A stretch of 35,656 bases of DNA. It comes from Phycisphaerae bacterium. GTDB lineage: Bacteria > Planctomycetota > Phycisphaerae > Sedimentisphaerales > Anaerobacaceae. The translations under genes were made by a program, and so were the position numbers. Shown one piece after another: positions 15,598 through 23,348 of this stretch (the stretch's first letter is position 1; every line of letters starts with the position of its first letter). The stretch is from positions 1-35,656 of the forward strand of contig JAAYBV010000011.1 of NCBI GenBank assembly GCA_012744475.1, written 5' to 3'. The notes beneath the pieces were generated by a model. The model was not told the origin of the DNA and did not search any database. It saw only the letters and a program-made list of their open reading frames with translations.

Positions 15598-17241
15598 ATG
15601 ATCCGGGTTCGAAGAGTGACAGTGGTTTGCCTGTTGTCCCTGCTGGCGATGTCGATGGCGTCGGCGTCTTCGCAGGCGAAGGGGTTCCTGCGCACACGCG
15701 GCCAGGACATGGTGGACGAGGAGGGCAGCAAGGTTCTGCTCAAGGGCGTCGGGCTGGGCAACTGGCTGCTGCCCGAGGGGTACATGTGGAAGTTCGGCGA
15801 GGGCGGGGACCGGCCGCGAAAGATCGAGAAGCTCGTCAGCGATCTGATCGGCCCGGAGAAGGCGGAGGCGTTCTGGCTGGCCTTCCGCAGGCACTACATC
15901 ACCGAGGCGGACATCGCGCGGATCGCGGAGCTCGGGTTCAACTCGGTGCGTCCGGCCTTGAACGCCAGACGGTTCCTCACCGAAGGGGACAGTCCCGCGT
16001 ATGTCGCAGAAGGATTCGAACTGCTCGACAATCTGGTCGGCTGGTGCAGGAAGCACGACATCTACGTCATCATCGACATGCACGGCGCGCCGGGCGGCCA
16101 GACGGGCGCCAACATCGACGACAGCCCCAACGACGAGCCGGGGTTGTTCATGGAAGCCCGGAACCAGGACCTGCTGGTGGATCTGTGGGTCAAGATCGCC
16201 GAACGCTACAAGGATGAGCCGGCGGTGGCGGCTTACGACCTGCTCAACGAGCCTCTGCCGGCGCGGACCGGCGCGGCCGAGAAGTACAAGGACCGGCTCG
16301 AACCGCTCTACCAGCGGATCACCGAGGCGATCCGCCGGGTGGACAAGCGTCACATGATCACGCTCGAGGGCGCCGACTGGGCCAACGACTGGTCGATGTT
16401 CTCCAAGCCGTTCGATGACAACCTCTTCTACCAGTTCCATTACTACTGCTGGGATCGCCCGACCACCCTCAGGAGTATCGAGCAGTTCCTGGCCCGACGC
16501 GCCGAACTCAACGCACCCGTTTGGGTGGGCGAGACCGGCGAGAAGGACAACACGATCTACTGGGGCACGACGCAGTACTTTGAGACCAACAACATCGGGT
16601 GGTCCTTCTGGCCGTGGAAGAAGATGGACACGACCAATACGCCGTACTCGATCAACCGGCCTGCGGGATGGGACCAGATCGTGGCGTACTCGCGGGGCGA
16701 CGACAAGCCTTCCACGCAGGTCGCTCAGAAGGCGTTCGACGAGTTGATCGAGAACATCAAGCTCGAAAACTGTGTCTACTTCCCCGACGTGGTCAACGCG
16801 ATCCTGCGCCGCGTCCCGGGACGGGTCGAGGCGGAGAACTACGGTCACCAGGGTCCGGGCCGGTCGTACTTCGTCAAGGACGCCGCTCAGAAGGCAAAAT
16901 ACTACCGCACGTCGGAGCCGGTGCCGATCGTACCGCTCGATCCGGGCGACACGCGGCTGCGGGCCGGACAGTGCATCCGGCTGGGCGAAGGAGAATGGAC
17001 GGCCTACGAGGTCGATACGCGCGGGTACGGCCAAGTTCGCGCCACCATCCGGGCGAAGGCCGAGGTCGTGCCGGCGGCCTTCGAGATCTCGTGCGACGGC
17101 ATGGGGCTCGAAATCCCGATCGCGCAGACCGGCTGGGACGAGATCGATCTGGATGCGGTCGAGTTGGCCGAAGGGACCCACCGGGTCGTCCTTGCGGTTC
17201 GCCGGGGGACGATCTGTTTCGATTGGATTGGCGCGGAGTGA
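15598..17241 (+). CDS. Exported GH5-family glycosidase with C-terminal carbohydrate-binding-like domain
   Basis: A 547-aa protein with a signal peptide (VTVVCLLSLLAMSMASASSQA). The TIM-barrel hydrolase shows LKGVGLGNWLLPEGYMW, a GFNSVRP helix-strand, IIDMHGAPGG, the acid/base in YDLLNEP (E218), HYYCWD and the nucleophile in VWVGETGE (E312). This is the GH5 order, nearest the exo-glucanase/cellulase side of the family. After about residue 415 comes a separate beta-domain beginning RVEAENYGHQG and ending in GTHRVVLAVRRGTICFDWIG, as in CBM6-like modules. ATG 15598 has GGAG at 15586-15589; ATGs at 15556 and 15565 are in frame but would bury the signal peptide. It is followed within 56 bp by the HTH-EIIA regulator. 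Confidence 0.9.
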   Translation: MIRVRRVTVVCLLSLLAMSMASASSQAKGFLRTRGQDMVDEEGSKVLLKGVGLGNWLLPEGYMWKFGEGGDRPRKIEKLVSDLIGPEKAEAFWLAFRRHYITEADIARIAELGFNSVRPALNARRFLTEGDSPAYVAEGFELLDNLVGWCRKHDIYVIIDMHGAPGGQTGANIDDSPNDEPGLFMEARNQDLLVDLWVKIAERYKDEPAVAAYDLLNEPLPARTGAAEKYKDRLEPLYQRITEAIRRVDKRHMITLEGADWANDWSMFSKPFDDNLFYQFHYYCWDRPTTLRSIEQFLARRAELNAPVWVGETGEKDNTIYWGTTQYFETNNIGWSFWPWKKMDTTNTPYSINRPAGWDQIVAYSRGDDKPSTQVAQKAFDELIENIKLENCVYFPDVVNAILRRVPGRVEAENYGHQGPGRSYFVKDAAQKAKYYRTSEPVPIVPLDPGDTRLRAGQCIRLGEGEWTAYEVDTRGYGQVRATIRAKAEVVPAAFEISCDGMGLEIPIAQTGWDEIDLDAVELAEGTHRVVLAVRRGTICFDWIGAE

Positions 17242-17297
17242 CATTCGATGCGACGATGGCCGAATACGCGAACTGTTACGGGGACAGGGGCTGACGC

Positions 17298-18017
17298 ATG
17301 CCGTACCGCAGCCTGACGGTGAAAGAGCTGGCGCGGATGCTGGGCGCCGACGCCCGCCGGCTCGAACGCATGGCCCAGCGGGGGGAGATTCCCTGCCAGA
17401 AGGTGGGCGGCGAGCTGCGCTTCAACCGGGCCGAGATCACCGAATGGCTCCAGCAGAAGATGGGCTCGATGACGGGCGACCATCTGGCGGAGGTCGATGC
17501 GGGCATGACGGCTCAGCGGCAGAAGCCGCAGGGCGAGGCGATTGTCCGCCCGCTGCTGCGGCCCGAGGCGGTCAGCACGCAACTGAACTCACGCGGCAAG
17601 AGCAGCCTGCTCCGCGAGCTGGTGGCCATGGCCCAGCGGACCGGCCTGGTGTACGACGAGCAGGCCCTGCTGGACGCGGTCATGGCCCGCGAGGAGATGC
17701 ACAGCACCGCGATCGAGCGGGGCATCGCCATCCCGCACCCGCGGCGGCCCTTGCCCTATGAGATCGCCGATTCGCTGCTGGTGGTGGGAAAGACCGGACG
17801 GGGGATCGTCTTCGGGGCCCCCGACGGCAGGCTGACCGATCTGTTCTTCCTGACCGCGTCCCAGGACGACACCCACCACCTGCACATCCTGGCGAGGCTG
17901 TGTCGGATGCTCCGGGACGAGGACTGGGTCGCTCGCCTGCACGCGTGCGAAACGAACGGTGAGATGATCGACCTGCTGACCGAGCGGGAAGAGCAGGTGA
18001 TTGTGGAATCGGCGTGA
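17298..18017 (+). CDS. Excisionase-type HTH fused to a PTS EIIA (fructose/mannitol-type) domain
   Basis: A 239-aa protein. Residues 5-55 are a MerR/excisionase-type winged helix (LTVKELARMLGADARRLERM, EIPCQKVGGELRFNRAEITE). Residues about 100-235 are an EIIA type-2 domain with the phosphorylatable His in IERGIAIPHPRRP (H147) and the partner region DDTHHLHILARLCRMLRD. DNA binding plus a phosphoryl-acceptor domain suggests a transcription factor whose activity is set by PTS phosphorylation. No EI, HPr, EIIB or EIIC gene is in the window. It lies just after the GH5 gene, so it may link sugar status to glycan genes. A paralogue with the same architecture heads the Ehr operon at 33915-34622. No strong ribosome site is visible before ATG 17298. 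Confidence 0.82.
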   Translation: MPYRSLTVKELARMLGADARRLERMAQRGEIPCQKVGGELRFNRAEITEWLQQKMGSMTGDHLAEVDAGMTAQRQKPQGEAIVRPLLRPEAVSTQLNSRGKSSLLRELVAMAQRTGLVYDEQALLDAVMAREEMHSTAIERGIAIPHPRRPLPYEIADSLLVVGKTGRGIVFGAPDGRLTDLFFLTASQDDTHHLHILARLCRMLRDEDWVARLHACETNGEMIDLLTEREEQVIVESA

Positions 18018-18072
18018 CTGCGTCCGAGAACATGCAGCGAACCGGGCCGTGGGGCGGGATGTCGCGAGCCGG

Positions 18073-18291
18073 ACGCGTGTGAGAACATCCGGGCAACCGT
18101 GTGGCAGCCTCAAAACTCGTCCTGAGCGAAGTCGAAGGGAGCGTAGCCTTGGGGATGGCGGGCATGATCGGGCCTTGTATGTCCAGAGACGCTGACACTT
18201 TCGACCATCCCCAAGTCCTGCGGACTTGAGGCTGCCACCCAGACGCTCCAATGGGTCAGGAACGCCGGTGCCTTATAGCCTGCACAGACAC
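18073..18291. mobile_element. Non-autonomous mobile element, copy C: 8-bp target duplication and a nested repeat in one arm
   Basis: About 219 bp. The right end CACAGACAC (18283-18291) is identical to copy A; the left end is degenerate. The 8-bp direct repeat cgagccgg lies directly outside both ends (18065-18072 and 18292-18299). The outer stem is gtgtggcagcctcaa (18099-18113) with 18226-18240 (one mismatch). The middle stem is ttggggatgg (18139-18148) with ccatccccaa (18205-18214), and the right hairpin is aagtcc tgc ggactt (18213-18227). The left hairpin of copy B is replaced here by a longer insert containing cctgagcgaagtcgaaggga (18121-18140), a short repeat I recall from many environmental genomes. 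It fills most of the 392-bp gap 18018-18410. Confidence 0.78.
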
Positions 18292-18311
18292 CGAGCCGGC
18301 GGACAGCGGGA

Positions 18312-18340
18312 TTGCAAACGACCGCGGGGGCGGATAGAAT
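18312..18340 (+). promoter_or_regulatory. Promoter for the lipoprotein gene
   Basis: TTGCAA (18312-18317), a 17-nt spacer and TAGAAT (18335-18340) are a good sigma-70-type promoter, leaving a leader of about 64 nt before ATG 18411. It begins 20 bp after the right end of mobile element copy C. A second TTGACA at 18375-18380 has no convincing partner. Confidence 0.6.
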
Positions 18341-18410
18341 GGTCGTCACAACGTGTGAATCGATCAGGATCTGTTTGACAGGATTGCGTTTGCCGGGTAG
18401 AGGTTTAGGG

Positions 18411-18800
18411 ATGAGCTTGAGAATCCATCACGCACGTCACTGTCTTGCCTACGCATTGAGTGCTCTGATTCTCCTCGGCACGGTCGCTGGCTGCATGCCC
18501 GACCTGACCAGGGGACGGGACTTCGGCGAACCTCCGATCTGCGAGGTCCACGCCCGCGTGATGGTCAAGCAGAAGGTCCCGGTCATTGCCAGCTACGACG
18601 ACCTCTACGGACCCGAGTGGGCGGCGGCCCAGCGGGAGCTGTTCCCCCATTCCGACAGTCCCCGCACCTGGGAGGGGGACATCGCGGTCCACGGTGAGTT
18701 CGCCCTCGATTACGTCTGCCCCGGCTGCAACGAGGCGCGGGACCAGTGGCTCATCCAAAACCGTCCCGGCATCGCCCGCGCCAAGGGCCTGATCAAGTAG
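18411..18800 (+). CDS. Small putative lipoprotein, unknown function
   Basis: A 129-aa protein. The N-terminus RHCLAYALSALILLGTVAGC fits a lipoprotein signal with the lipobox VAGC (Cys near residue 28). The mature part is short and polar: ICEVHARVMVKQKVPVIASY, YGPEWAAAQRELFPHSDSPR, then DYVCPGCNEARDQWLIQ, with a C-x2-C pair near the end. Together with the CEVH near the start of the mature part this could be a metal site (Cys, His, Cys, Cys), which is inference. Start ATG 18411 has GAGG at 18400-18403. I do not recognise a family. Confidence 0.7.
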   Translation: MSLRIHHARHCLAYALSALILLGTVAGCMPDLTRGRDFGEPPICEVHARVMVKQKVPVIASYDDLYGPEWAAAQRELFPHSDSPRTWEGDIAVHGEFALDYVCPGCNEARDQWLIQNRPGIARAKGLIK

Positions 18801-18927
18801 ACGAGGCTCCAGTTCAAACGAGAGGAGCGATCGGGCTGGATCGGTTTGGAGAGGCCGTCGGGTCCGTGGCTGGATCGTATTGCGAGACAGGGATTCTCTT
18901 TTGGCGTTTGTTCGTGGAGGTGGAGTT

Positions 18928-19689
18928 GTGGACTGTGGGCGTCTCATCGACGAGTTGATCAGTGGATGCGATCTTGGCACGGAAGAAGGCAAAACGACTG
19001 CCTATGCCAGGTGCGCGGACTACGCGGACAAGAACATCGATCATCGCCGCGCGTTCAATGACTTCATGCAGCTTGTCGCCAAGAGGCTGAATGTGTTGCC
19101 GGTCCGTCTGGACAGTTTTCTTGATACCGTGGGAGATCCGCCGGAGGGTGCCAGGATTCACGTGAAGGTGGTCAAGGAGAACCTGGTCAACGTGACAGGG
19201 AACGCCGACGGCCTGCGGTACCTGGCGAGCTTGATGCTGGAGTTGGCCCGCGACGCCGTCGAGCACGACCACGCCCACCTCTACGCGGACGAACCTCCCA
19301 TGTGCGGCGATGTGTATCTGACGGTCTACCATGAACCCGATCCCTGGTTTGAAAGCCCGGACAAGGAAGGCTCCGCTGAAGAGGAACAGACCTTGTCTGT
19401 TGCCGAAAGAGATATTGATCCCTCGGAGATTGCCGCTTTGTGTGTGCTGGCGAAGACCCCGCCGGCGATGCGCTTGACACCCAATCGGCCTTATCGAGTT
19501 CTTTCCGTCGATGCGTACCAGGGGCACGGGATATGGGAGAGACGCATCCGCGAGAGCGACGAGCGGTTCTTCGTTTTCACCCTGGTCAACGATGAGGGCA
19601 GCGAGGAAGCCTACGGGTTCGATCTGGACGACCCGAATGTCCTGCTATTCTCGCAGCAGGATGTCGCCGGTCTCCAAGGCCCTGATTGA
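18928..19689 (+). CDS. Unrecognised cytoplasmic protein
   Basis: A 253-aa protein from GTG 18928, which has GGAGG at 18916-18920; the open frame continues up to a TTG at 18880 without a ribosome site. It has no signal peptide or membrane segment and is strongly acidic. Residues 1-60 are helical (LIDELISGCDLGTEEGKTTA). A middle segment reads VNVTGNADGLRYLASLMLEL followed by HDHAHLYADEP, a strand-helix-His pattern that reminds me of some immunity-protein-like domains, but weakly. A last segment (RLTPNRPYRVLSVDAYQG, RFFVFTLVNDEG) looks like a small beta-barrel. No neighbouring toxin gene supports an immunity role. Confidence 0.6.
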   Translation: MDCGRLIDELISGCDLGTEEGKTTAYARCADYADKNIDHRRAFNDFMQLVAKRLNVLPVRLDSFLDTVGDPPEGARIHVKVVKENLVNVTGNADGLRYLASLMLELARDAVEHDHAHLYADEPPMCGDVYLTVYHEPDPWFESPDKEGSAEEEQTLSVAERDIDPSEIAALCVLAKTPPAMRLTPNRPYRVLSVDAYQGHGIWERRIRESDERFFVFTLVNDEGSEEAYGFDLDDPNVLLFSQQDVAGLQGPD

Positions 19690-19736
19690 TTGCCTCCCTG
19701 CGCCGGGTGCCGGCACTGGATCGGGGTACGTGTTGT

Positions 19737-19910
19737 CGGGGGGACCGAAATCCGAAGCACGAGACACGAAATCCGGAACTGATTCGAATTCCCAAGCCCG
19801 AATGACACAAACAGACTGGTGGTGTTCTGCCGTCTTCATTGGGTCATTTGGATTTGGTGCTTGTTTCGGATTTCGGCATTCGTGTTTCGTGCTTGCCCTG
19901 AGTCGCTCCG
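19737..19910. repeat. Long imperfect inverted repeat in the gap 19690-19946
   Basis: Bases 19743-19810 and about 19835-19905 are imperfect reverse complements. The left arm reads ccgaaatccgaagcacgaga; the right arm, reversed, reads caagcacgaaacacgaatgc, and both continue towards ccaaat/gcccgaatgac. The region is poorer in GC than its surroundings and has no gene. It matches a style of intergenic repeat (alternating CGAAATCCG, CAAATGAC) that I recall from many environmental genomes. It lies between convergent genes and could fold into a long hairpin in either transcript. Confidence 0.45.
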
Positions 19911-19946
19911 GCGCGCCGGGGTGGATCAAGACGGGGGGGCTGCGAT

Positions 19947-21203
19947 TCAGTCGGGCAGGACGATGTCGGTCGGTGGCCGGCCGGCAGCGGGGCGGGTGAA
20001 GCGCTCGCCATAAGGGGTGGAGCCAGGGACGAAGCCCCCGTGGGAGAGGAAGAACCAGCCGTCTTCGACGCCCATGAACCGGTCGAGCCGGTCGGCCTTT
20101 CCCGTCGGGTCGTGACTGAACGTCGCCGTCGTCAGTTCGATCCATTGGCCCTCGGCGGTGCGAATCCACTGATTGCCGTAGAGGGCCTTGCGCAGCAGGT
20201 GACCGTTGGCGCCGCCAAAATTCTCGCTGAAGCTGTAGAGTCCGCGCAGATAGCCGCCTTCCTTCGGCGCTCGCCAACTGGAGATCAGCATCCACTTCTT
20301 GCTGTCGGGGTGGAAGTAGTAGCCGGAGTAGATTGTGTGCGTTTCGTCGGTGGGCCTGGCGGTGACGAGGAACCGCTGCTTTTCGCCGGTCTTCCACGGA
20401 TACTTCAGGTGGCTGTGTCCGCCGGTGCCTTCGTTGCCGAAGTCGCCCGCGTAGACTCCTTCGCCTTTGGCCACGAGCCTGACGCGGTTCTCGTCGGCGA
20501 CCTTGTCGCGGTCGACCGCCTCGCTGCCGCTGTCCCAGACGCTGAAGATGATTCGCCGCTCGGTCGGGCTGTTGATCTGCATGCCGAAGTAGCCGCGATG
20601 CCAGCCGCACGCCATGTAGTAGGTCCAGACCGGGTCCTCCAGGCCGATCATCTCGCAGTAGAAGGCCTCGACTTTAGTGTCCTTTTCCACGGGATAGAAC
20701 AGGTGCACCGATGCGGCGTTGCGCCGGCTCTTGCCGTTGAACCGCGCCTCGCGCGCCGCCGGTCCGTCGAGAACGAGAGTTTCGATATCGCCGGCCGGCT
20801 GACCCGGCGCGTTCAGCGATTCGAGCGTGAAGCGCTGGTAGCCGGTCTGGGCGATGTCGAACGAGCCGAACGCTGCGGTGACGACGCCTGCTCCGGCTGC
20901 TGTCACTGTCGCCTCGCGTGACTGGCCCGCGACGGCCAGACGCAAGTGCGACGCGGCGCCCTCGGCCAGGCGCAGCATCACGGCGCAGTCGAGCTTCCCC
21001 GGCGTCTTGATGTCGCCGAACCACAGCACCTTGATCGACGGATCGTTCCATCGCGTGATGCCCGCCGATTCCGAGACGCGCGCCCCGCGTACGTCGGGAT
21101 CGAGATAGGCGGTGAACGCCGGCACGCGCAGCTCGGCGGCGGCCAGCGACGCCAGCGCCATCGTTGTCAACACGACAGCCGGAAGATGACGTTGCTCTGT
21201 CAT
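19947..21203 (-). CDS. Exported DUF5077 + DUF3472 protein
   Basis: A 418-aa protein. ATG at 21203 (complement) has GAGGAGA just upstream; an ATG at 21410 in the same frame would read through repeat DNA and is rejected. A signal peptide (TTMALASLAAAE, cleavage near residue 23) is followed by a beta-sandwich (about 24-150; WFGDIKTPGKLDCAVMLRLA, FTLESLN), as in DUF5077. A DUF3472 domain follows (about 170-345; YYMACGWHRGYFGMQINSPT, RRIIFSVWDSGS, YSGYYFHPDSKKWMLISSWR). These domains occur in surface or periplasmic proteins of glycan-degrading bacteria and are probably carbohydrate-binding or lyase-related; no catalytic residue can be named. The gene is isolated. Confidence 0.82.
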   Translation of the reverse strand: MTEQRHLPAVVLTTMALASLAAAELRVPAFTAYLDPDVRGARVSESAGITRWNDPSIKVLWFGDIKTPGKLDCAVMLRLAEGAASHLRLAVAGQSREATVTAAGAGVVTAAFGSFDIAQTGYQRFTLESLNAPGQPAGDIETLVLDGPAAREARFNGKSRRNAASVHLFYPVEKDTKVEAFYCEMIGLEDPVWTYYMACGWHRGYFGMQINSPTERRIIFSVWDSGSEAVDRDKVADENRVRLVAKGEGVYAGDFGNEGTGGHSHLKYPWKTGEKQRFLVTARPTDETHTIYSGYYFHPDSKKWMLISSWRAPKEGGYLRGLYSFSENFGGANGHLLRKALYGNQWIRTAEGQWIELTTATFSHDPTGKADRLDRFMGVEDGWFFLSHGGFVPGSTPYGERFTRPAAGRPPTDIVLPD

Positions 21204-21295
21204 GGTTCTCCTCGAAACGGCGCGCCCGACGGTGCGGAGGGCGCCGACCGACGCCATTCTATCATCGTCCCGGCCGCCGTTCCAGCCGCCAAGGG

Positions 21296-21371
21296 CATGC
21301 GAAAACGTCCTGACACACACCTGCTGATGTGTTTGGCACAGCAGTAGGGGCGAATAATCATTCGCCCCTAC
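21296..21371. repeat. Third GGGCGA-type palindrome joined to a fragment like the mobile-element left end
   Basis: Bases 21344-21355 (gtaggggcgaat) and 21360-21371 (attcgcccctac) form a perfect 12-bp stem with a 4-nt loop, the most complete copy of the palindrome seen at 11281 and 11380. Immediately before it, gcgaaaacgtcctgaca (about 21300-21316) followed by gtgtttggcacagc resembles the left end of mobile element copies B and C. No right end or target duplication is visible. The 346-bp gap 21204-21550 otherwise holds only a possible weak -10 box (complement of 21256-21261, TAGAAT) for the DUF3472 gene. Confidence 0.6.
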
Positions 21372-21550
21372 AAACGCCGGCCGGTTGCACGAATTCGCCG
21401 GTCTTGCCACTTGCCGTCCAGACTCTCAGCCCAAGACCGGCAATCGCATTGTCAGTGAGAGTGTCTGTGTCTTGACGCGCTCGGTGTCGTGGAGTATCAG
21501 GGGAGCGGACTGGGCGATTGGCCCATCGACGTCTGAAAGGACGACGGGCT

Positions 21551-21997
21551 GTGGTGCGTGTGCTGGCCGTTGCGATCGTGGTGCTGCCGCTGCTGCTCCG
21601 CGGGGCACCGTGCCCCGAGGTGAACCTGCCGGCGATGGAGGACTGCCCGTTCGCGTTCGGTCCGAGTCTCATCGTTGGGCAGTATCTCGGCTGGATTCGC
21701 GTCGAGGCCGGGCGGCAACTTGTCCACACGCGGACCTGGTGCGATCCGGACGATGATCCGGCCAGGGCCGAACTGCTCGCCGGGCCGGACGGGATGCGGC
21801 TGTTCAACAAGCCCAGAATCAGCTCCTACACGCTCGTCTGGACACCGAAGCGGGCGGGGGTTTTTGCGGCGGTGGTGCGCGTCACGGACGAGCCCCGGTC
21901 GGGCGAGCCGGCCGGCAGCACCGGGACGATCCTGATCCAGGTCGCGGCGCCCGCCAGACGCGTCGCGCCGGGTCTGTGCGGCGGCCCTCCTCGATAG
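21551..21997 (+). CDS. Small exported protein with an Ig-like fold
   Basis: A 148-aa protein from GTG 21551 (GTG 21554 is equally possible), with AAAGGA at 21536-21541. The N-terminal VLAVAIVVLPLLLRGAPC is a signal peptide, possibly a lipoprotein one (Cys after RGAP), though the lipobox is poor. The mature part reads as a single immunoglobulin-like or cadherin-like domain: PFAFGPSLIVGQYLGWIRVE, SSYTLVWTPKRAGVFAAVVR, VTDEPRSGEPAGSTGTILIQ. The WTP-x-x-AG-x-F/Y...V-x-VTD phrase is typical of putative-Ig/PKD-like repeats in secreted proteins. It converges with the aldolase gene, 5 bp between stops. Confidence 0.65.
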   Translation: MVRVLAVAIVVLPLLLRGAPCPEVNLPAMEDCPFAFGPSLIVGQYLGWIRVEAGRQLVHTRTWCDPDDDPARAELLAGPDGMRLFNKPRISSYTLVWTPKRAGVFAAVVRVTDEPRSGEPAGSTGTILIQVAAPARRVAPGLCGGPPR

Positions 21998-22015
21998 CCG
22001 TCTCACTTCGACGGC
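21997..22015. terminator. Short hairpin shared by two convergent gene ends
   Basis: gccgtc (21997-22002) pairs with gacggc (22010-22015) around a 7-nt loop, overlapping the stop codons of the Ig-like gene and the class II aldolase gene. It could end transcription from both sides, but there is no T run on either strand, so the call is weak. Confidence 0.3.
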
Positions 22016-23316
22016 GCCGGTTCGAGGTGGAAGGCCTCGATCAGCTCGTCGATGATCTCCGGGTTCATCGCAACGTGGCCGCCGATGGGCTGGGCGTCGA
22101 GCACCGCTTCGGCGGAACATTCGAGGACCTCCAGCTTGTCGAAGGCCGCTAGGACGCTGTCGCCGACGACCATGACGCCGCTGTTGGCCAGCACCGCCGC
22201 CGGGCTTTGTAGCGTCAGCGTCCGCGCCAGCAGAGCGAAGTCGTTGTACACGGTCTCGAACGGCAGCAGGCTCACCTCGCGCACGAAGATGTAGCTTTCG
22301 GGGATCGTGCGGGTGTCAACGGTGCGCCGGCAGACGCTGAAGGCCATCGCGTTGAGCGGGCAGGCGTTGGCGATGGCCATCACATCCGGATGGGCGTCGT
22401 AGATGGCCTTGTGCGCCAGGACCGCGCGGCTGGGGTGCTTGCCGAATTCCTTTTTGCCCTTGCGGATCATGACGATTTCCTCGGGCAGCACGGCGTGCCG
22501 GTCGAGCGGGTAGGGCGTGATCAGGAACTTCTCGCGGTCGATCCGCGCCGAGAACGTGCCGGTGGTCATCGTCAGCAGCCGCTGGCGGTAGCCCCGTTCG
22601 ACAAAGCGCGAGATCTGGTTACGCAGCTCCTTCTCGCGGATGCCCATCATGCTCGGATCGTAGTCGAAGGCCTCCAGCGGCACATCGCTCTTGCTCTGGA
22701 GTTGCAGTTGCTGGTCGGTCAGATACGTCGGCTCGCCGAGCGTGTGGGCCTTGATCAGGATCTTGCAGCACATTTCGAGCGTCTCGAACTTGCCGAAGGC
22801 CTCCTGAAGGGTCTGTCCGGCGCAACAGACGCCGTGGTTTTCGAGGATGACGCTGTCGAAGCCCTCGGCGTACTTCTGCGCGATCTTGCGCCCGAGGTCC
22901 TCGCTGCCCGGCACGCCATACGGCGCGAACGCCACCGTCCCGTTCGACCGCCACGCCTGGTGGAACAGCCTGGTGTCCGGCACCTTGTGCGCGATGCTGA
23001 AGGCCACCAGCGCCATCGGGTGCGCGTGGACGATGGCCTTGAGGTCCGGACGGATCGCGTAGATCGCCTTGTGGAACGGATACTCCGAGCTGGGCCGGTG
23101 CAGCCCCTCGATCCGGCCGTCGGCCCGGACGCACACGATGTCGTTGGCCGTCAGCGTGCCCTTGTCCACGCCCGTCGGCGTGATCCAGATGTCGCCGTTC
23201 TCGTCGAGGATCGACAGGTTCCCGCCCGAGGTCGTCGTCATCTTGTACCGGTAGATCCGCTGCATCGTGAGCACCAGTTCGTCGCGCGGATGAAGGTATT
23301 CGTATTTCACAGTCAT
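22003..23316 (-). CDS. Tandem class II aldolase/adducin protein with a degenerate second domain
   Basis: A 437-aa protein from ATG 23316 (complement); a GTG two codons in (23310) has slightly better spacing from AGGGG. The in-frame ATG at 23346 sits at the predicted transcription start and is excluded. The first domain (about 1-215) is a complete fuculose-1-phosphate-aldolase-type fold: SGGNLSI, SSEYPFHKAIY (catalytic E78), VHAHP (H97, H99) and ENHG (H161), the metal set. The second domain (about 225-437) keeps the fold but has S-R-A-V-L-A-HKAIY, NACP and ANSG, so Glu becomes Ala298 and the three His become Asn317, Cys319 and Ser379. The second half is thus probably structural or regulatory. 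Relatives cleave sugar-1-phosphates or decarboxylate; the substrate is unknown. Confidence 0.87.
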   Translation of the reverse strand: MTVKYEYLHPRDELVLTMQRIYRYKMTTTSGGNLSILDENGDIWITPTGVDKGTLTANDIVCVRADGRIEGLHRPSSEYPFHKAIYAIRPDLKAIVHAHPMALVAFSIAHKVPDTRLFHQAWRSNGTVAFAPYGVPGSEDLGRKIAQKYAEGFDSVILENHGVCCAGQTLQEAFGKFETLEMCCKILIKAHTLGEPTYLTDQQLQLQSKSDVPLEAFDYDPSMMGIREKELRNQISRFVERGYRQRLLTMTTGTFSARIDREKFLITPYPLDRHAVLPEEIVMIRKGKKEFGKHPSRAVLAHKAIYDAHPDVMAIANACPLNAMAFSVCRRTVDTRTIPESYIFVREVSLLPFETVYNDFALLARTLTLQSPAAVLANSGVMVVGDSVLAAFDKLEVLECSAEAVLDAQPIGGHVAMNPEIIDELIEAFHLEPAPSK

Positions 23317-23348
23317 CCCCTGTAATGAGTTGTCGAATCCACCCATCC

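Noticed and set aside
18928-19689. Immunity protein of a polymorphic toxin
   Set aside because: Only a weak resemblance in one segment and no toxin gene nearby; left as unrecognised.
21461-21470. gtgtctgtgt as a further mobile-element terminus
   Set aside because: No inverted partner CACAGACAC or direct repeat within a few hundred bases; probably chance.
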